In this document: in pieces, positions 1 to 6,362 of the stretch | How the letters are laid out: every line of letters begins with the position of its first letter | Numbering within the stretch: position 1 is the first letter of the stretch | Origin: a virus | Virus record (IMG/VR): IMGVR_UViG_3300049827_000271 | Span: 1 to 64,000 of that record | Direction: 5' to 3' (one strand) | Length of the DNA stretch: 64,000 nt | Notes under the pieces: model-generated | The model's database searches: none | Told to the model about the DNA's origin: nothing | The model's input: the letters and a program-made list of their open reading frames with translations, nothing else | Translations under genes and position numbers: made by a program

Positions 1-90
1 GCCGCCGCCTCCGCCGCCTCCGCCTACGCCGACGCGGGAAAGAAAAACTCAGACCGAATCCGCTCGGTCATCCCAAACCCATTCCGATGA
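1..90 (+). CDS. C-terminal end of an unidentified protein (partial)
   Basis: Frame 1 is open from the window edge and stops at the TGA at 88-90, which overlaps the ATG of the next gene (ATGA). Only about 29 residues are present: an Ala/Ser-rich stretch (AAASAASAYADAG) followed by a basic tail ending NPFR. The overlap with the next start is the same arrangement used throughout this operon, which supports a real gene end. No function can be given. Confidence 0.55.
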   Translation, partial: AAASAASAYADAGKKNSDRIRSVIPNPFR

Positions 91-635
91 ACGCAAACAT
101 TTATGCCTGCCCCCTGTGCGGCGGCGGACTTCGCATTAAAATGCTGGACAACCTCATCTCCGTGGACTGCCGCCAAGCCTTGGGCTTCGGCTGTTGCACT
201 GCGGTCACGGCGACAGGCAACATGGACGCTCCTGTCCGCAACGTGCTGGAAGACTTCCAGCTTCTCAACGCCCCGCTGCCGCTGCCGGCGGCGAAGATCG
301 TTCCGCCCACCGCCTTCGAGCGATGGCTGGAAACCCCGCCCGCCATCAGCCTGATGTCCGGCGCGCTCATCCGCTTCAATGGGGATGAGGACATGATGGA
401 ATCCGTGTTGAAGACCGCCTTTGATGCAGGACAAGCAGCATCCCGTCCGCCAACACCAGAACCAAGAACAGGGCCGGAGCCGCGCATCTCCCCGCCCAAG
501 TTCAGGACGGGCGAATATGTGAGACTCAATCCGTGCGTGTCCATGAAGATCACGGAGGTATTGCCGGACACCAACGGCTCCCACATGTATCGGCTCGACA
601 ACGGCTCCCTCTGGAGCGAGCGGCTGCTCAGTTAG
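87..635 (+). CDS. Hypothetical protein with N-terminal zinc-ribbon-like CxxC
   Basis: 182 residues. The N-terminus carries CPLCGGGL (residues 8-15), half of a possible zinc knuckle, with Cys29 and Cys36-37 as further potential ligands. The middle is predicted helical and residues about 120-140 are Pro-rich. The last 45 residues (RTGEYVRLNP...ITEVLPDTNGSHMYRLDNG...WSERLL) look like a small beta-barrel of the kind found in many short phage proteins that bind nucleic acid or protein; that is inference. The start overlaps the upstream stop. The gene ends inside a short palindrome (631-643), followed by a strongly structured leader. Function unknown. Confidence 0.75.
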   Translation: MNANIYACPLCGGGLRIKMLDNLISVDCRQALGFGCCTAVTATGNMDAPVRNVLEDFQLLNAPLPLPAAKIVPPTAFERWLETPPAISLMSGALIRFNGDEDMMESVLKTAFDAGQAASRPPTPEPRTGPEPRISPPKFRTGEYVRLNPCVSMKITEVLPDTNGSHMYRLDNGSLWSERLLS

Positions 636-643
636 ATTCTAAC
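631..643. repeat. Palindrome family B, copy 1 (GTTAGA-T-TCTAAC)
   Basis: Perfect inverted repeat with 6-bp arms around a single central base. It spans the TAG stop codon (633-635) of the preceding gene. A second copy with 7-bp arms occurs at 3064-3078. The single-base centre resembles palindrome family A. Possibly a protein-binding site; function unknown. Confidence 0.5.
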
Positions 644-655
644 CGGCCAGACCAC

Positions 656-698
656 CTGCTCCCCTGGAAATCTCACGGTGAGATTTTCGGGGGAGCAG
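656..698 (+). promoter_or_regulatory. Long hairpin containing palindrome family A, copy 1
   Basis: The core 668-686 is the 19-bp palindrome AAATCTCACGGTGAGATTT. At this copy alone the flanks also pair (656-667 with 687-698, two G-U pairs), so the RNA can form a stem of about 20 bp with a tiny loop. It lies between the stop at 635 and the start at 754, followed by two further hairpins. There is no U-tract directly after it, so a simple rho-independent terminator is not supported. An operator at the DNA level or an RNA-processing/stability element are both possible. Confidence 0.6.
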
Positions 699-700
699 CC

Positions 701-735
701 GTCTGTCCAGAAGACAGACCCCGGCGCAAGCGGGG
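701..735 (+). promoter_or_regulatory. Two tandem hairpins in the leader of the 754 gene
   Basis: First stem: 701-707 pairs with 713-719 (7 bp, 5-nt loop). Second stem: CCCC at 719-722 pairs with GGGG at 732-735, with an inner GC/GC helix closed by a GCAA (GNRA) tetraloop at 726-729. With the 656-698 hairpin they make three stem-loops in 80 nt, about 20 nt before the ATG at 754. The gap between the genes (636-753) is otherwise empty. Role unknown; could be a structured 5' UTR or a processing site. Confidence 0.5.
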
Positions 736-753
736 TAAACACAAAAGCACAAA

Positions 754-1719
754 ATGAAAGTCAAATTCAAATTCCTCACCGGCGATCTCAACTGGCTCCA
801 ATACGGGGCCAAGTGGGTGTCACAAAAACTCAACAACGGGGACTTCGATTACTTCTTGGTGATCGACTTCCGAAACATGGACGAAGACATGGGGCGGCAC
901 AACAGGGGCCATCCCAAGTATTGGGCCGGACTCTCCGCCGTCTCCCCGCAACAGGCTGGGGAGAAAAATATCCAAGCGGCCTTTGATTGCCGCGGGATTA
1001 CAAAAGTGAAAATGTTTGATGTCTCTGAACTCAATCAGGTGGATTGCCTGCACGATTACAGCGGGTTCGTCGGTCTGTGGAACGGCAAATGCAACAACGC
1101 CCGCGCCCTGCTCCGGCAGGCCCGGCGCGAGGCGCAAGTCTGCGAGGGGCTGTTCGGATTCTACATGGACCGTCCGGTCAACCAGATCGGAACCACAGGA
1201 TGGGAAGCCATCAAAGGCGACTTGAATTCGGCCACGGCCCCGCACCATCGCCAGCGGGAGCGTCACGGGAAACATTATGGCCAAAATGCACGGGATCAAA
1301 CCCGTCACCGCGGAGGCAGCCAAGTGAAGAAGCCCGCATTGCAATCACTAGATTCGTTCACTCGCGCCTACATTACGGCGATGGCCTGGACGGAACAGCC
1401 GGAAGCCAAGGCGCGGCCCGGCGAGTTCTCGCTGGACGACCACTACTACAGCCGCATGGACGGGCTGTTAATCGCCCGGTGCGTCCAGGATTGCGCCGAA
1501 TTCATGGCGGAACACGGCGCGCTCGTAGAAGAAGGCGGCACCAAAATTGACCACCCCTACGAGCGGGCGGGCCATGATTTCTGGCTCACCCGCAACCGCC
1601 ACGGCTCTGGATTCTGGGATGGCGACTGGCCGGAACCGTGGGCCGCCCAATTAACCAAGGCCGCCCACGCCTTTGGGCAGGCGGAACCGTGCTGGTACAA
1701 GGGAAGACTGTATCTGTAA
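754..1719 (+). CDS. Hypothetical protein; apparent fusion of two genes by a +1 frameshift
   Basis: The uninterrupted frame encodes 321 residues starting MKVKFKFLTGDLNW after an A-rich leader. It looks like two proteins. Up to about residue 163 the sequence is well formed, then it becomes His/Arg-rich nonsense until residue 190. In frame 2 the same stretch (about 1236-1327) gives a natural C-terminus (TIASGSVTGNIMAKMHGIK...EAAK) with TGA at 1325-1327, which forms a GTGA overlap with a start at 1324. Removing one C from the GGCCCCGC run near 1235-1242 would restore a protein of about 190 residues ending at 1327. The fusion may therefore be a base-call error, a real mutation or programmed shifting. 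No family is recognised for the N-terminal half. Confidence 0.55.
   Translation: MKVKFKFLTGDLNWLQYGAKWVSQKLNNGDFDYFLVIDFRNMDEDMGRHNRGHPKYWAGLSAVSPQQAGEKNIQAAFDCRGITKVKMFDVSELNQVDCLHDYSGFVGLWNGKCNNARALLRQARREAQVCEGLFGFYMDRPVNQIGTTGWEAIKGDLNSATAPHHRQRERHGKHYGQNARDQTRHRGGSQVKKPALQSLDSFTRAYITAMAWTEQPEAKARPGEFSLDDHYYSRMDGLLIARCVQDCAEFMAEHGALVEEGGTKIDHPYERAGHDFWLTRNRHGSGFWDGDWPEPWAAQLTKAAHAFGQAEPCWYKGRLYL
1324..1719 (+). CDS. Hypothetical phage protein, likely its own gene (GTG start)
   Basis: In the same frame as the 754 ORF, but a GTG at 1324 overlaps a TGA at 1325-1327 in frame 2, the coupling pattern used by the neighbours. Product about 131 residues, with N-terminal AYITAMAWTE and a C-terminal block HDFWLTRNRHGSGFWDGDW. 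From memory, short phage proteins of unknown function with this HDFWLTRNGHGAGFWD-like block are widespread. It ends one base before palindrome A copy 2. Function unknown. Confidence 0.5.
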   Translation: MKKPALQSLDSFTRAYITAMAWTEQPEAKARPGEFSLDDHYYSRMDGLLIARCVQDCAEFMAEHGALVEEGGTKIDHPYERAGHDFWLTRNRHGSGFWDGDWPEPWAAQLTKAAHAFGQAEPCWYKGRLYL

Positions 1720-1720
1720 C

Positions 1721-1739
1721 AAATCTCACCGTGAGATTT
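1721..1739. repeat. Palindrome family A, copy 2
   Basis: Perfect 19-bp palindrome with 9-bp arms AAATCTCAC/GTGAGATTT around a central C. It begins two bases after the TAA at 1717-1719 and ends 30 bases before the ATG at 1770. The flanks do not pair. Identical arms occur at 668, 2330 and 4476. Confidence 0.75.
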
Positions 1740-1769
1740 CCTCACGGCACAACACGAAAGGAAACACAA

Positions 1770-2063
1770 ATGAAAGTAAGCATGATCGGCAACAGCGTTA
1801 TCATCTCCCGCTCCCGCGCGGGCGAGCGGTACGCCAACGAGTCGGCCTTATTCTACGCGCTCAAACTGGCGCTCCAAAAGAAGGGCAAGGACTGCATCAA
1901 AAAACGCCCGGACAAAGACGGGCACCTGACATCCGCCCCCTACTACATTCGGGCGCGCGACCGCTCGTGGTGCATCCACGACCCCGGCTATCAAATCCGG
2001 GACGCCGCCCAGCGGTTCAACCGGGACGGAGAACTGTATTTACGCCGGGAGGGAACAGCATGA
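1770..2063 (+). CDS. Hypothetical protein
   Basis: 97 residues, MKVSMIGNSVIISRSRAGE at the start. Short, basic (KKGKDCIKKRPDKDG), ending in DAAQRFNRDGELYLRREGTA. The start is the ATG after AAAGGAAACACAA, a weak Shine-Dalgarno-like purine run. The stop TGA at 2061-2063 overlaps the next ATG at 2060. The conserved-looking RDRSWCIHDPGYQIRDA segment suggests a folded small domain, but no family is recognised. Confidence 0.7.
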   Translation: MKVSMIGNSVIISRSRAGERYANESALFYALKLALQKKGKDCIKKRPDKDGHLTSAPYYIRARDRSWCIHDPGYQIRDAAQRFNRDGELYLRREGTA

Positions 2064-2581
2064 GCGCGCCTTCCAAGTGCGGATACACCGCCGGCCAGCA
2101 TGTAGTCCTGAAAGTGGACGTGCTGGACGAGCGGGGGGAAGTGGTGAAAGCCGGCACGCTCTTGCGCTTGGCGGCCTTTGCGCCAAAAGTGCGCAAGACA
2201 CCGCCATGCAGTATCGGCGCCCCGCACTATCTCTACACCGACGGGCGCGACTACTTCTACAACGCCGTACGCGCCGACCAACTGGGCGACACGGGACGGC
2301 GGATCAGGGAGAACTTCTGCACGATCAAGAAATCTCACGGTGAGATTTTTCAGCACCGATACATCATTTCCGAATACCGGAAAGGCCGGAAGGAAACATG
2401 GTACGTATGCGCCCGGTCCGGCTACATGCGGCGCTCCGATGGGACAATGGCGCGTGACGGAGAGTTCCCTGGCGGCCCAGAGTGGACAACGCGGCGCGAG
2501 CACGCGCTGGAATTTGACAGCCACCGGGCCGCCGCTCGCGTGCGCTCCCGGTGCCCAAGCGCAACCGTCACACCAATCTAA
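2060..2581 (+). CDS. Hypothetical two-part protein with palindrome A in its coding sequence
   Basis: 173 residues. Residues 1-90 (SKCGYTAGQHVVLKVDVLD...) resemble a complete small phage protein ending around RRIRENFCTIKK. Palindrome A copy 3 (2330-2348) then encodes KSHGEI in frame, and residues 97-173 look like a second small protein (RKGRKETWYVCARSGYMRRS...). Elsewhere this palindrome sits just after a stop codon, so here it may have joined two once-separate genes. Alternatively the second half starts at a non-ATG codon. Start chosen by ATGA overlap with the previous gene. Confidence 0.6.
   Translation: MSAPSKCGYTAGQHVVLKVDVLDERGEVVKAGTLLRLAAFAPKVRKTPPCSIGAPHYLYTDGRDYFYNAVRADQLGDTGRRIRENFCTIKKSHGEIFQHRYIISEYRKGRKETWYVCARSGYMRRSDGTMARDGEFPGGPEWTTRREHALEFDSHRAAARVRSRCPSATVTPI
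2330..2348. repeat. Palindrome family A, copy 3 (inside a reading frame)
   Basis: Same 19-bp palindrome with central G. Its first base is the first base of a codon, and it is translated in the 2060-2581 frame. The flanks do not pair. It is the only copy of family A lying inside an open frame. Confidence 0.75.
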
Positions 2582-2606
2582 CCACCAACAAAAACACAAA
2601 ACGAAA

Positions 2607-3395
2607 ATGAAAAAGACAACCTACGCCGGCCTCGACTACAGCGGCCCCGGCGCTACATGCAACCGCGATTCCAAAACGGGAATCCGCTACGGGGTCATCC
2701 CGTCTCGCGCTGTCGGCCAGTCATGGTATGACAGCAGCGAGCCGGACTACGGCGAGCCGCACTGCCCGCAGTGCGGCAACAAGGTGGAGTCCAACAACTA
2801 CGCCGATGCGGAGAAGCGTGAAGACTACACCACACTTCACCACGGAGAGAAGTATGCGTGCGATGAGTGCAAATTGCTCTTCGACGGGCAGAACGCCTTC
2901 CCGGAAGAGCCGTGCGGGCATGTCTTGGACGACGGGGAATACAAATGCAACGAAGACAGCAGCGGGGACATCTGGGTCTTTAAGTCCACGTATTTCACCT
3001 ACGCCCAGTTCTGCTCCCCGTGCGCTCCTGGCGCGTGTTACCTAAGCAATCCACTGGAGGACAGGTTAGAATCTAACCGGGCCTACTGTCTGGGGCATGA
3101 TTTTTTTGAATCGCATCGCGCTCCCTACCCGGTGTTCAGCGTGAAGACCGCGCGCGAGATCATCGCTGTGGAAAAGAAAGTCCCGTGTCCAAGCTGTCAA
3201 GGCACGGGGCGCGACCGGATTGTGCGCATTGCCCGAGCGCGTGGATGTACGGAAGACTCGCTCTACCAGTCCATTCAGGACGGCCATGAACCTAGCATTG
3301 TGGATTGCCGGCCCGCCGAGGTGGACTGCGCGTGCTTCTACTGCGATGGCATCGGGCATGTTGTGGAATGGGCAGAAGAGGAGGTGCCAGCGTGA
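2607..3395 (+). CDS. Zinc-finger protein with DnaJ-like CxxCxGxG pair
   Basis: 262 residues. It contains several Cys pairs: CPQCGNK near residues 53-59, CDEC near 85-88, CPSCQGTGRD near 194-203 and CFYCDGIGH near 243-251. The last two are the CxxCxGxG zinc-binding motif of the DnaJ central domain and resemble motifs in uncharacterised phage proteins. One or two structural zinc sites are likely. It has no J-domain, so it is not DnaJ. The A-rich leader (ACAAAACGAAA) lacks a strong ribosome site. Palindrome B copy 2 lies inside the gene. Confidence 0.75.
   Translation: MKKTTYAGLDYSGPGATCNRDSKTGIRYGVIPSRAVGQSWYDSSEPDYGEPHCPQCGNKVESNNYADAEKREDYTTLHHGEKYACDECKLLFDGQNAFPEEPCGHVLDDGEYKCNEDSSGDIWVFKSTYFTYAQFCSPCAPGACYLSNPLEDRLESNRAYCLGHDFFESHRAPYPVFSVKTAREIIAVEKKVPCPSCQGTGRDRIVRIARARGCTEDSLYQSIQDGHEPSIVDCRPAEVDCACFYCDGIGHVVEWAEEEVPA
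3064..3078. repeat. Palindrome family B, copy 2 (GGTTAGA-A-TCTAACC)
   Basis: Perfect inverted repeat with 7-bp arms and a one-base centre, inside the 2607-3395 gene where it encodes LESN. Matches the copy at 631-643 except for the centre base and outer pair. Confidence 0.5.
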
Positions 3396-3577
3396 AAACC
3401 TACAACGTCACCATCCGGGCCATTGTCACCAAGACGGAGACAGTGCGCGCCCGCAACGAACAGGAGGCCGTGGAAAAAGCGCACGCCCAATTCAGCGTGC
3501 TCTGTACCGGGGACGAAGACTACCAAGAAGAGGTTAAAGATGTGGAGCAACTCAAAGAGAAAGGAAAAACGAAATGA
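3392..3577 (+). CDS. Small hypothetical protein (GTG start)
   Basis: 61 residues, VKTYNVTIRAIVTKTETVRA, beta-rich N-terminus then EEVKDVEQLKEKGKTK. The start GTG at 3392 overlaps the preceding TGA and has a good ribosome site (GAGGAGG at about 3379). A helix of the NEQEAVEKAHAQF type after a beta-hairpin is common in small phage proteins of unknown role. Its stop overlaps the next ATG. Confidence 0.7.
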   Translation: MKTYNVTIRAIVTKTETVRARNEQEAVEKAHAQFSVLCTGDEDYQEEVKDVEQLKEKGKTK

Positions 3578-3822
3578 AAACACAGACATTCACCAGACAA
3601 CTTAAAACCCTGCGTGTCTCAGGCCGCACATGGAACGGCCAGAAGACCAAGCACAACTACAACCTGCATGTCATCGGTCGCCCCGACCTGGAGGGCGTGG
3701 AGCCAAAGAACATGGCGCACGCCAAACTTATTGCCGGTGACTTTGCCGAACTTGACCGGGCCACGCTCATCATCACGGACATCACGGAAAACCGCACGGT
3801 CACGCGAAGGAGGATTCAATGA
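3574..3822 (+). CDS. Small hypothetical protein
   Basis: 82 residues. ATGA overlap with the previous stop (3574-3577), and its own TGA overlaps the next ATG at 3819. Beta-rich (YNLHVIGRPDLEG, ATLIITDITENR) with a basic end (TRRRIQ). No family recognised. Confidence 0.7.
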   Translation: MKTQTFTRQLKTLRVSGRTWNGQKTKHNYNLHVIGRPDLEGVEPKNMAHAKLIAGDFAELDRATLIITDITENRTVTRRRIQ

Positions 3823-4169
3823 GCGACCCCTTCCTGAAAACCGCAGTCGGAGACTTGCTTCGAGCCATTCAAGCCCAAGCCCAGACAGGCAGCGAGGTCA
3901 TCCACCCGGAAGAAGCGGAGTTCCGATGGGCCATGCGCCGGGTCAATCACGCGCTCCAGCAGCGGGCGACCAAGCCGAAGAAGGCACGCCAAGGAAAGCG
4001 TATCTATTACGTGGACATCCCCCGCCCTCACTCGACTGGAGAGGATGATGCGTGGACGAACGTGGCCACCACAGGCTCCAAGGCTAAGGCGCAGGAGTAT
4101 CTGCTAAAACGCTGGGGCATCAAGGCCAGAGACTCCGCCCTCTTCATCACGGAGGGGGACGTGATATGA
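3819..4169 (+). CDS. Small hypothetical protein
   Basis: 116 residues. N-terminal helical segment (FLKTAVGDLLRAIQAQAQ), a Lys/Arg-rich centre (RATKPKKARQGKRIYYVDI), then KAKAQEYLLKRWGIK. Overlaps the genes on both sides by 4 bp. The basic centre could bind nucleic acid, but that is inference from charge alone. Confidence 0.7.
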   Translation: MSDPFLKTAVGDLLRAIQAQAQTGSEVIHPEEAEFRWAMRRVNHALQQRATKPKKARQGKRIYYVDIPRPHSTGEDDAWTNVATTGSKAKAQEYLLKRWGIKARDSALFITEGDVI

Positions 4170-4474
4170 AACGCAAAACACAGTTCACCGACGCAGAGCG
4201 TGAGGAGGCGTATCAGTCCATGAAGTCCGATTTGGAATCGGGCGATTGCGTGTTCCTGCAAAGCGACGGGTTCCGTGAGACAATCCGTTTCTGCGGGAAG
4301 CTACTTGGCAGCGTTGGAGATGGCCAGGACTTCCCGGACGAGCGGGCCGCGCTCAAGGCGGCATGTCAGCAGATGGAGCGGCAGGGATACTGGCCTAACA
4401 TCTACTCCGTCAACGACCACGGCAACGTCTCCCTCCTGGACCGAAAGGGTCGGGAGATCATGTCATGGGTATGA
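4166..4474 (+). CDS. Small hypothetical protein
   Basis: 102 residues. Starts MKRKTQFTDAEREEAYQSMK and ends with a short segment (WPNIYSVNDHGNVSLLD) typical of compact phage proteins. The preceding stop overlaps its ATG. It stops at TGA 4472-4474, two bases before palindrome A copy 4. Function unknown. Confidence 0.7.
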   Translation: MKRKTQFTDAEREEAYQSMKSDLESGDCVFLQSDGFRETIRFCGKLLGSVGDGQDFPDERAALKAACQQMERQGYWPNIYSVNDHGNVSLLDRKGREIMSWV

Positions 4475-4475
4475 A

Positions 4476-4494
4476 AAATCTCACGGTGAGATTT
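4476..4494. repeat. Palindrome family A, copy 4
   Basis: Same 19-bp palindrome with central G, starting two bases after a TGA stop and ending 14 bases before the ATG at 4509, with the ribosome site GGAAG at 4501 between. As at copy 2 it fills most of the short gap between two co-directional genes. Confidence 0.75.
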
Positions 4495-4508
4495 CTGAAA
4501 GGAAGACT

Positions 4509-4961
4509 ATGAGTTGGTCCTGGTCACATACGGGCGAGGCGTGTGACAACGCTCGCCGGAATCTAGGGAACATGCGGGCGCTGGTGCTCGCAGAAATACT
4601 AGCCGAGTGGCACGCCTACGATGGAAATCCATACACAGGTTCAAGCTCGTCCTCCAATCTGGACACGGAGAAATACGAGCATGAACTGGCTCGGCTGCAC
4701 GCGGAGATCAAAGCAGGCCGGCTTCCCAAAGACGCGATGGCCGACGCCATCTGGGAAAAGGCGGTGGAGTTGGCCACCTGCACCAACGGCGGATGGAAAG
4801 CGTGGTGCTGCCCGTTCGGCTGCGCGCCGCACATGGCCAGCTTCTCCACATGGAAGGAGCAGATGGATCAGGCGAAGAAGCGCAAGGCGGAGCAGCGACG
4901 GTTGAACTTCTCGCAACGAAGACTCAACCGGGATACAGACTATTACGTACTTCCGCTATGA
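4509..4961 (+). CDS. Hypothetical protein
   Basis: 150 residues. MSWSWSHTGEACDNARRNL start, helical middle, Cys-containing segment (ELATCTNGGWKAWCCPFGC) that could hold a metal, and a Lys/Arg-rich C-terminal third. The start is chosen from the ribosome site GAAAGGAAG just upstream. Its TGA overlaps the next ATG. No known family. Confidence 0.65.
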   Translation: MSWSWSHTGEACDNARRNLGNMRALVLAEILAEWHAYDGNPYTGSSSSSNLDTEKYEHELARLHAEIKAGRLPKDAMADAIWEKAVELATCTNGGWKAWCCPFGCAPHMASFSTWKEQMDQAKKRKAEQRRLNFSQRRLNRDTDYYVLPL

Positions 4962-5149
4962 CATACTACATCGCAAGATACGATACTCCATACGGGCCGG
5001 GGCTGCACAGCACCAGCAACACGCTGAAGCGCGCCTGTAAAATTGCCCGCGCGTGGATGCGGAAACCCGGACACCGCCGAGTGTTTGTCTCCGACAAGAA
5101 CCGCGTAGCCAAGTTGGTCTTGGGCTACACCGTTATCCAATGCGTCTGA
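4958..5149 (+). CDS. Small basic hypothetical protein
   Basis: 63 residues, MTYYIARYDTPYGPG. Basic (RACKIARAWMRKPGHRR) with a beta-strand end (VAKLVLGYTVIQCV). ATGA overlap with the upstream gene and a 10-bp overlap with the downstream one. Function unknown. Confidence 0.6.
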   Translation: MTYYIARYDTPYGPGLHSTSNTLKRACKIARAWMRKPGHRRVFVSDKNRVAKLVLGYTVIQCV

Positions 5150-5328
5150 AACAACTCACCGTCCTCGACTTGGGAGCCGAGACGTTTAACCCAACCATCA
5201 CCCAGCCGGAACCGATCAGACCCGGCGTGGACGACAGCATGATCGCCGAAGAGACTCCGGCGTTCGAGAGTCTCACCATTCCCGCCTGCCGGCAGGCGGA
5301 GATGGAGTTTAACCCAGCCGGAAAGTAG
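5140..5328 (+). CDS. Small hypothetical protein
   Basis: 62 residues starting MRLKQLTVLDLGAETFNP. It contains two similar phrases, ETFNPTITQPE and EMEFNPAGK, hinting at a short internal repeat or linear motif. Its 3' part carries an 18-bp perfect palindrome (5282-5299) that encodes PACRQAE. Start chosen from the first ATG that slightly overlaps the preceding gene. Low-complexity and short, so less certain than its neighbours. Confidence 0.5.
   Translation: MRLKQLTVLDLGAETFNPTITQPEPIRPGVDDSMIAEETPAFESLTIPACRQAEMEFNPAGK
5282..5299. repeat. 18-bp perfect GC palindrome in a coding region
   Basis: CCGCCTGCC followed directly by GGCAGGCGG, a perfect even-centred palindrome. Only copy seen in the window. 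Its translated form (PACRQAE) has the look of REP-like palindromes that invade genes in some uncultivated bacteria; that comparison is from memory. Confidence 0.45.
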
Positions 5329-5344
5329 AAGCACAAAGAAAACT

Positions 5345-6118
5345 ATGACAATCAGCAAAACGGTTCGTATCGGCAGCATGAAAGACACGGGCAACATCTT
5401 CTGCAAAATCCAATTCGACGACGGGAAGCTCTCCATAACTGGAGTGGAGGGGCCTCGGTCTGATGGAAGCTGCCGCGGTAGTTGCGGGCAGATTGACCAA
5501 GGCTACAAGCATCGGTTCTCCGAGCAGGACGATGACCGCTACTCCACACTCAAGCAGCCCAAGGACATTTCCTTCGCGCCCGGATGGGATGCAGAAAAGT
5601 GGCTGGACTTCTTGGACATCTGGCATCACTGGCACCTGAACGACCTGCGCCCAAACTGCAAGCATCAGGTCGGGGACGAGTGGAATAACAAGCGCAAGTT
5701 GACCCTCTACTATTTCCGTCTCAGCCCGTCCACGGAAGAAATAATAGAGTCCGCCGCGGCTGGAGCGATGGCCGCCATTAAATCGGGACAGACCTACACG
5801 CCTACGCCCGACCAAGTGCAGGCACTGAACTTGGAAGACCGTGTGACATGGCATGAGCCGACGCTGCCCGACAGATTGGCGAAGTTCTACATCCCGAACG
5901 GCCCCATCTACGACAAGGACACGCACAACAAGGCCAGCGAAGTGAAGACTGCTGGCTGGGTGTATCCGAAGGAGCACCCGCAAGGAATCCTGACCAAGCC
6001 ATGCCCGGTGTGCGGATTCAAGTATGGCAATGCGTGGCTCTTTGAGCCAGTGCATGACCATGTGACCGCGTTTCTGAACAGCCTGCCGGATACGGACGTT
6101 CAGCCAGCTTGGGTGTAA
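5345..6118 (+). CDS. Conserved phage hypothetical protein with zinc-binding C-terminus
   Basis: 257 residues. Contains IWHHWHLNDLRPNCKHQ (about residues 92-108), a signature I recall from many uncharacterised phage proteins (usually WHLNDMRAGCEHQ), and a C-terminal CPVCGFKYGNAWLFE (about 220-234) that often follows it. The Cys/His pairs could bind zinc. Start is the ATG after AAAGAAAACT. Function unknown, but the family assignment is fairly secure. Confidence 0.75.
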   Translation: MTISKTVRIGSMKDTGNIFCKIQFDDGKLSITGVEGPRSDGSCRGSCGQIDQGYKHRFSEQDDDRYSTLKQPKDISFAPGWDAEKWLDFLDIWHHWHLNDLRPNCKHQVGDEWNNKRKLTLYYFRLSPSTEEIIESAAAGAMAAIKSGQTYTPTPDQVQALNLEDRVTWHEPTLPDRLAKFYIPNGPIYDKDTHNKASEVKTAGWVYPKEHPQGILTKPCPVCGFKYGNAWLFEPVHDHVTAFLNSLPDTDVQPAWV

Positions 6119-6122
6119 GCGT

Positions 6123-6338
6123 ATGAAACTACAAGGCAACCGGGTCATCTGGACAACGCAACCCGAAGTGCGCGCGGACTTCTGGGAGAACCATCCGCAA
6201 TTCGCCAGCGAGTTTCGGAAGAGCAAGCGGCAGGATCAGTATCGAACTGACATTCGTGTCGCGTTCGTTGAGCACGTCGAACATCTGCACCGAGAGGGAG
6301 CGATTGGTGACAAGCTGGCATTCAAGGTAACACTGTGA
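6123..6338 (+). CDS. Small hypothetical phage protein
   Basis: 71 residues, MKLQGNRVIWTTQPEVRADFW. The C-terminal VEHLHREGAIGDKLAFKVTL resembles a conserved end of small phage proteins that commonly follow the WHLND family, as here. Starts 5 bases after the previous stop. Role unknown. Confidence 0.65.
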   Translation: MKLQGNRVIWTTQPEVRADFWENHPQFASEFRKSKRQDQYRTDIRVAFVEHVEHLHREGAIGDKLAFKVTL

Positions 6339-6362
6339 ACAACAACGAAAGGACAAGACGAA

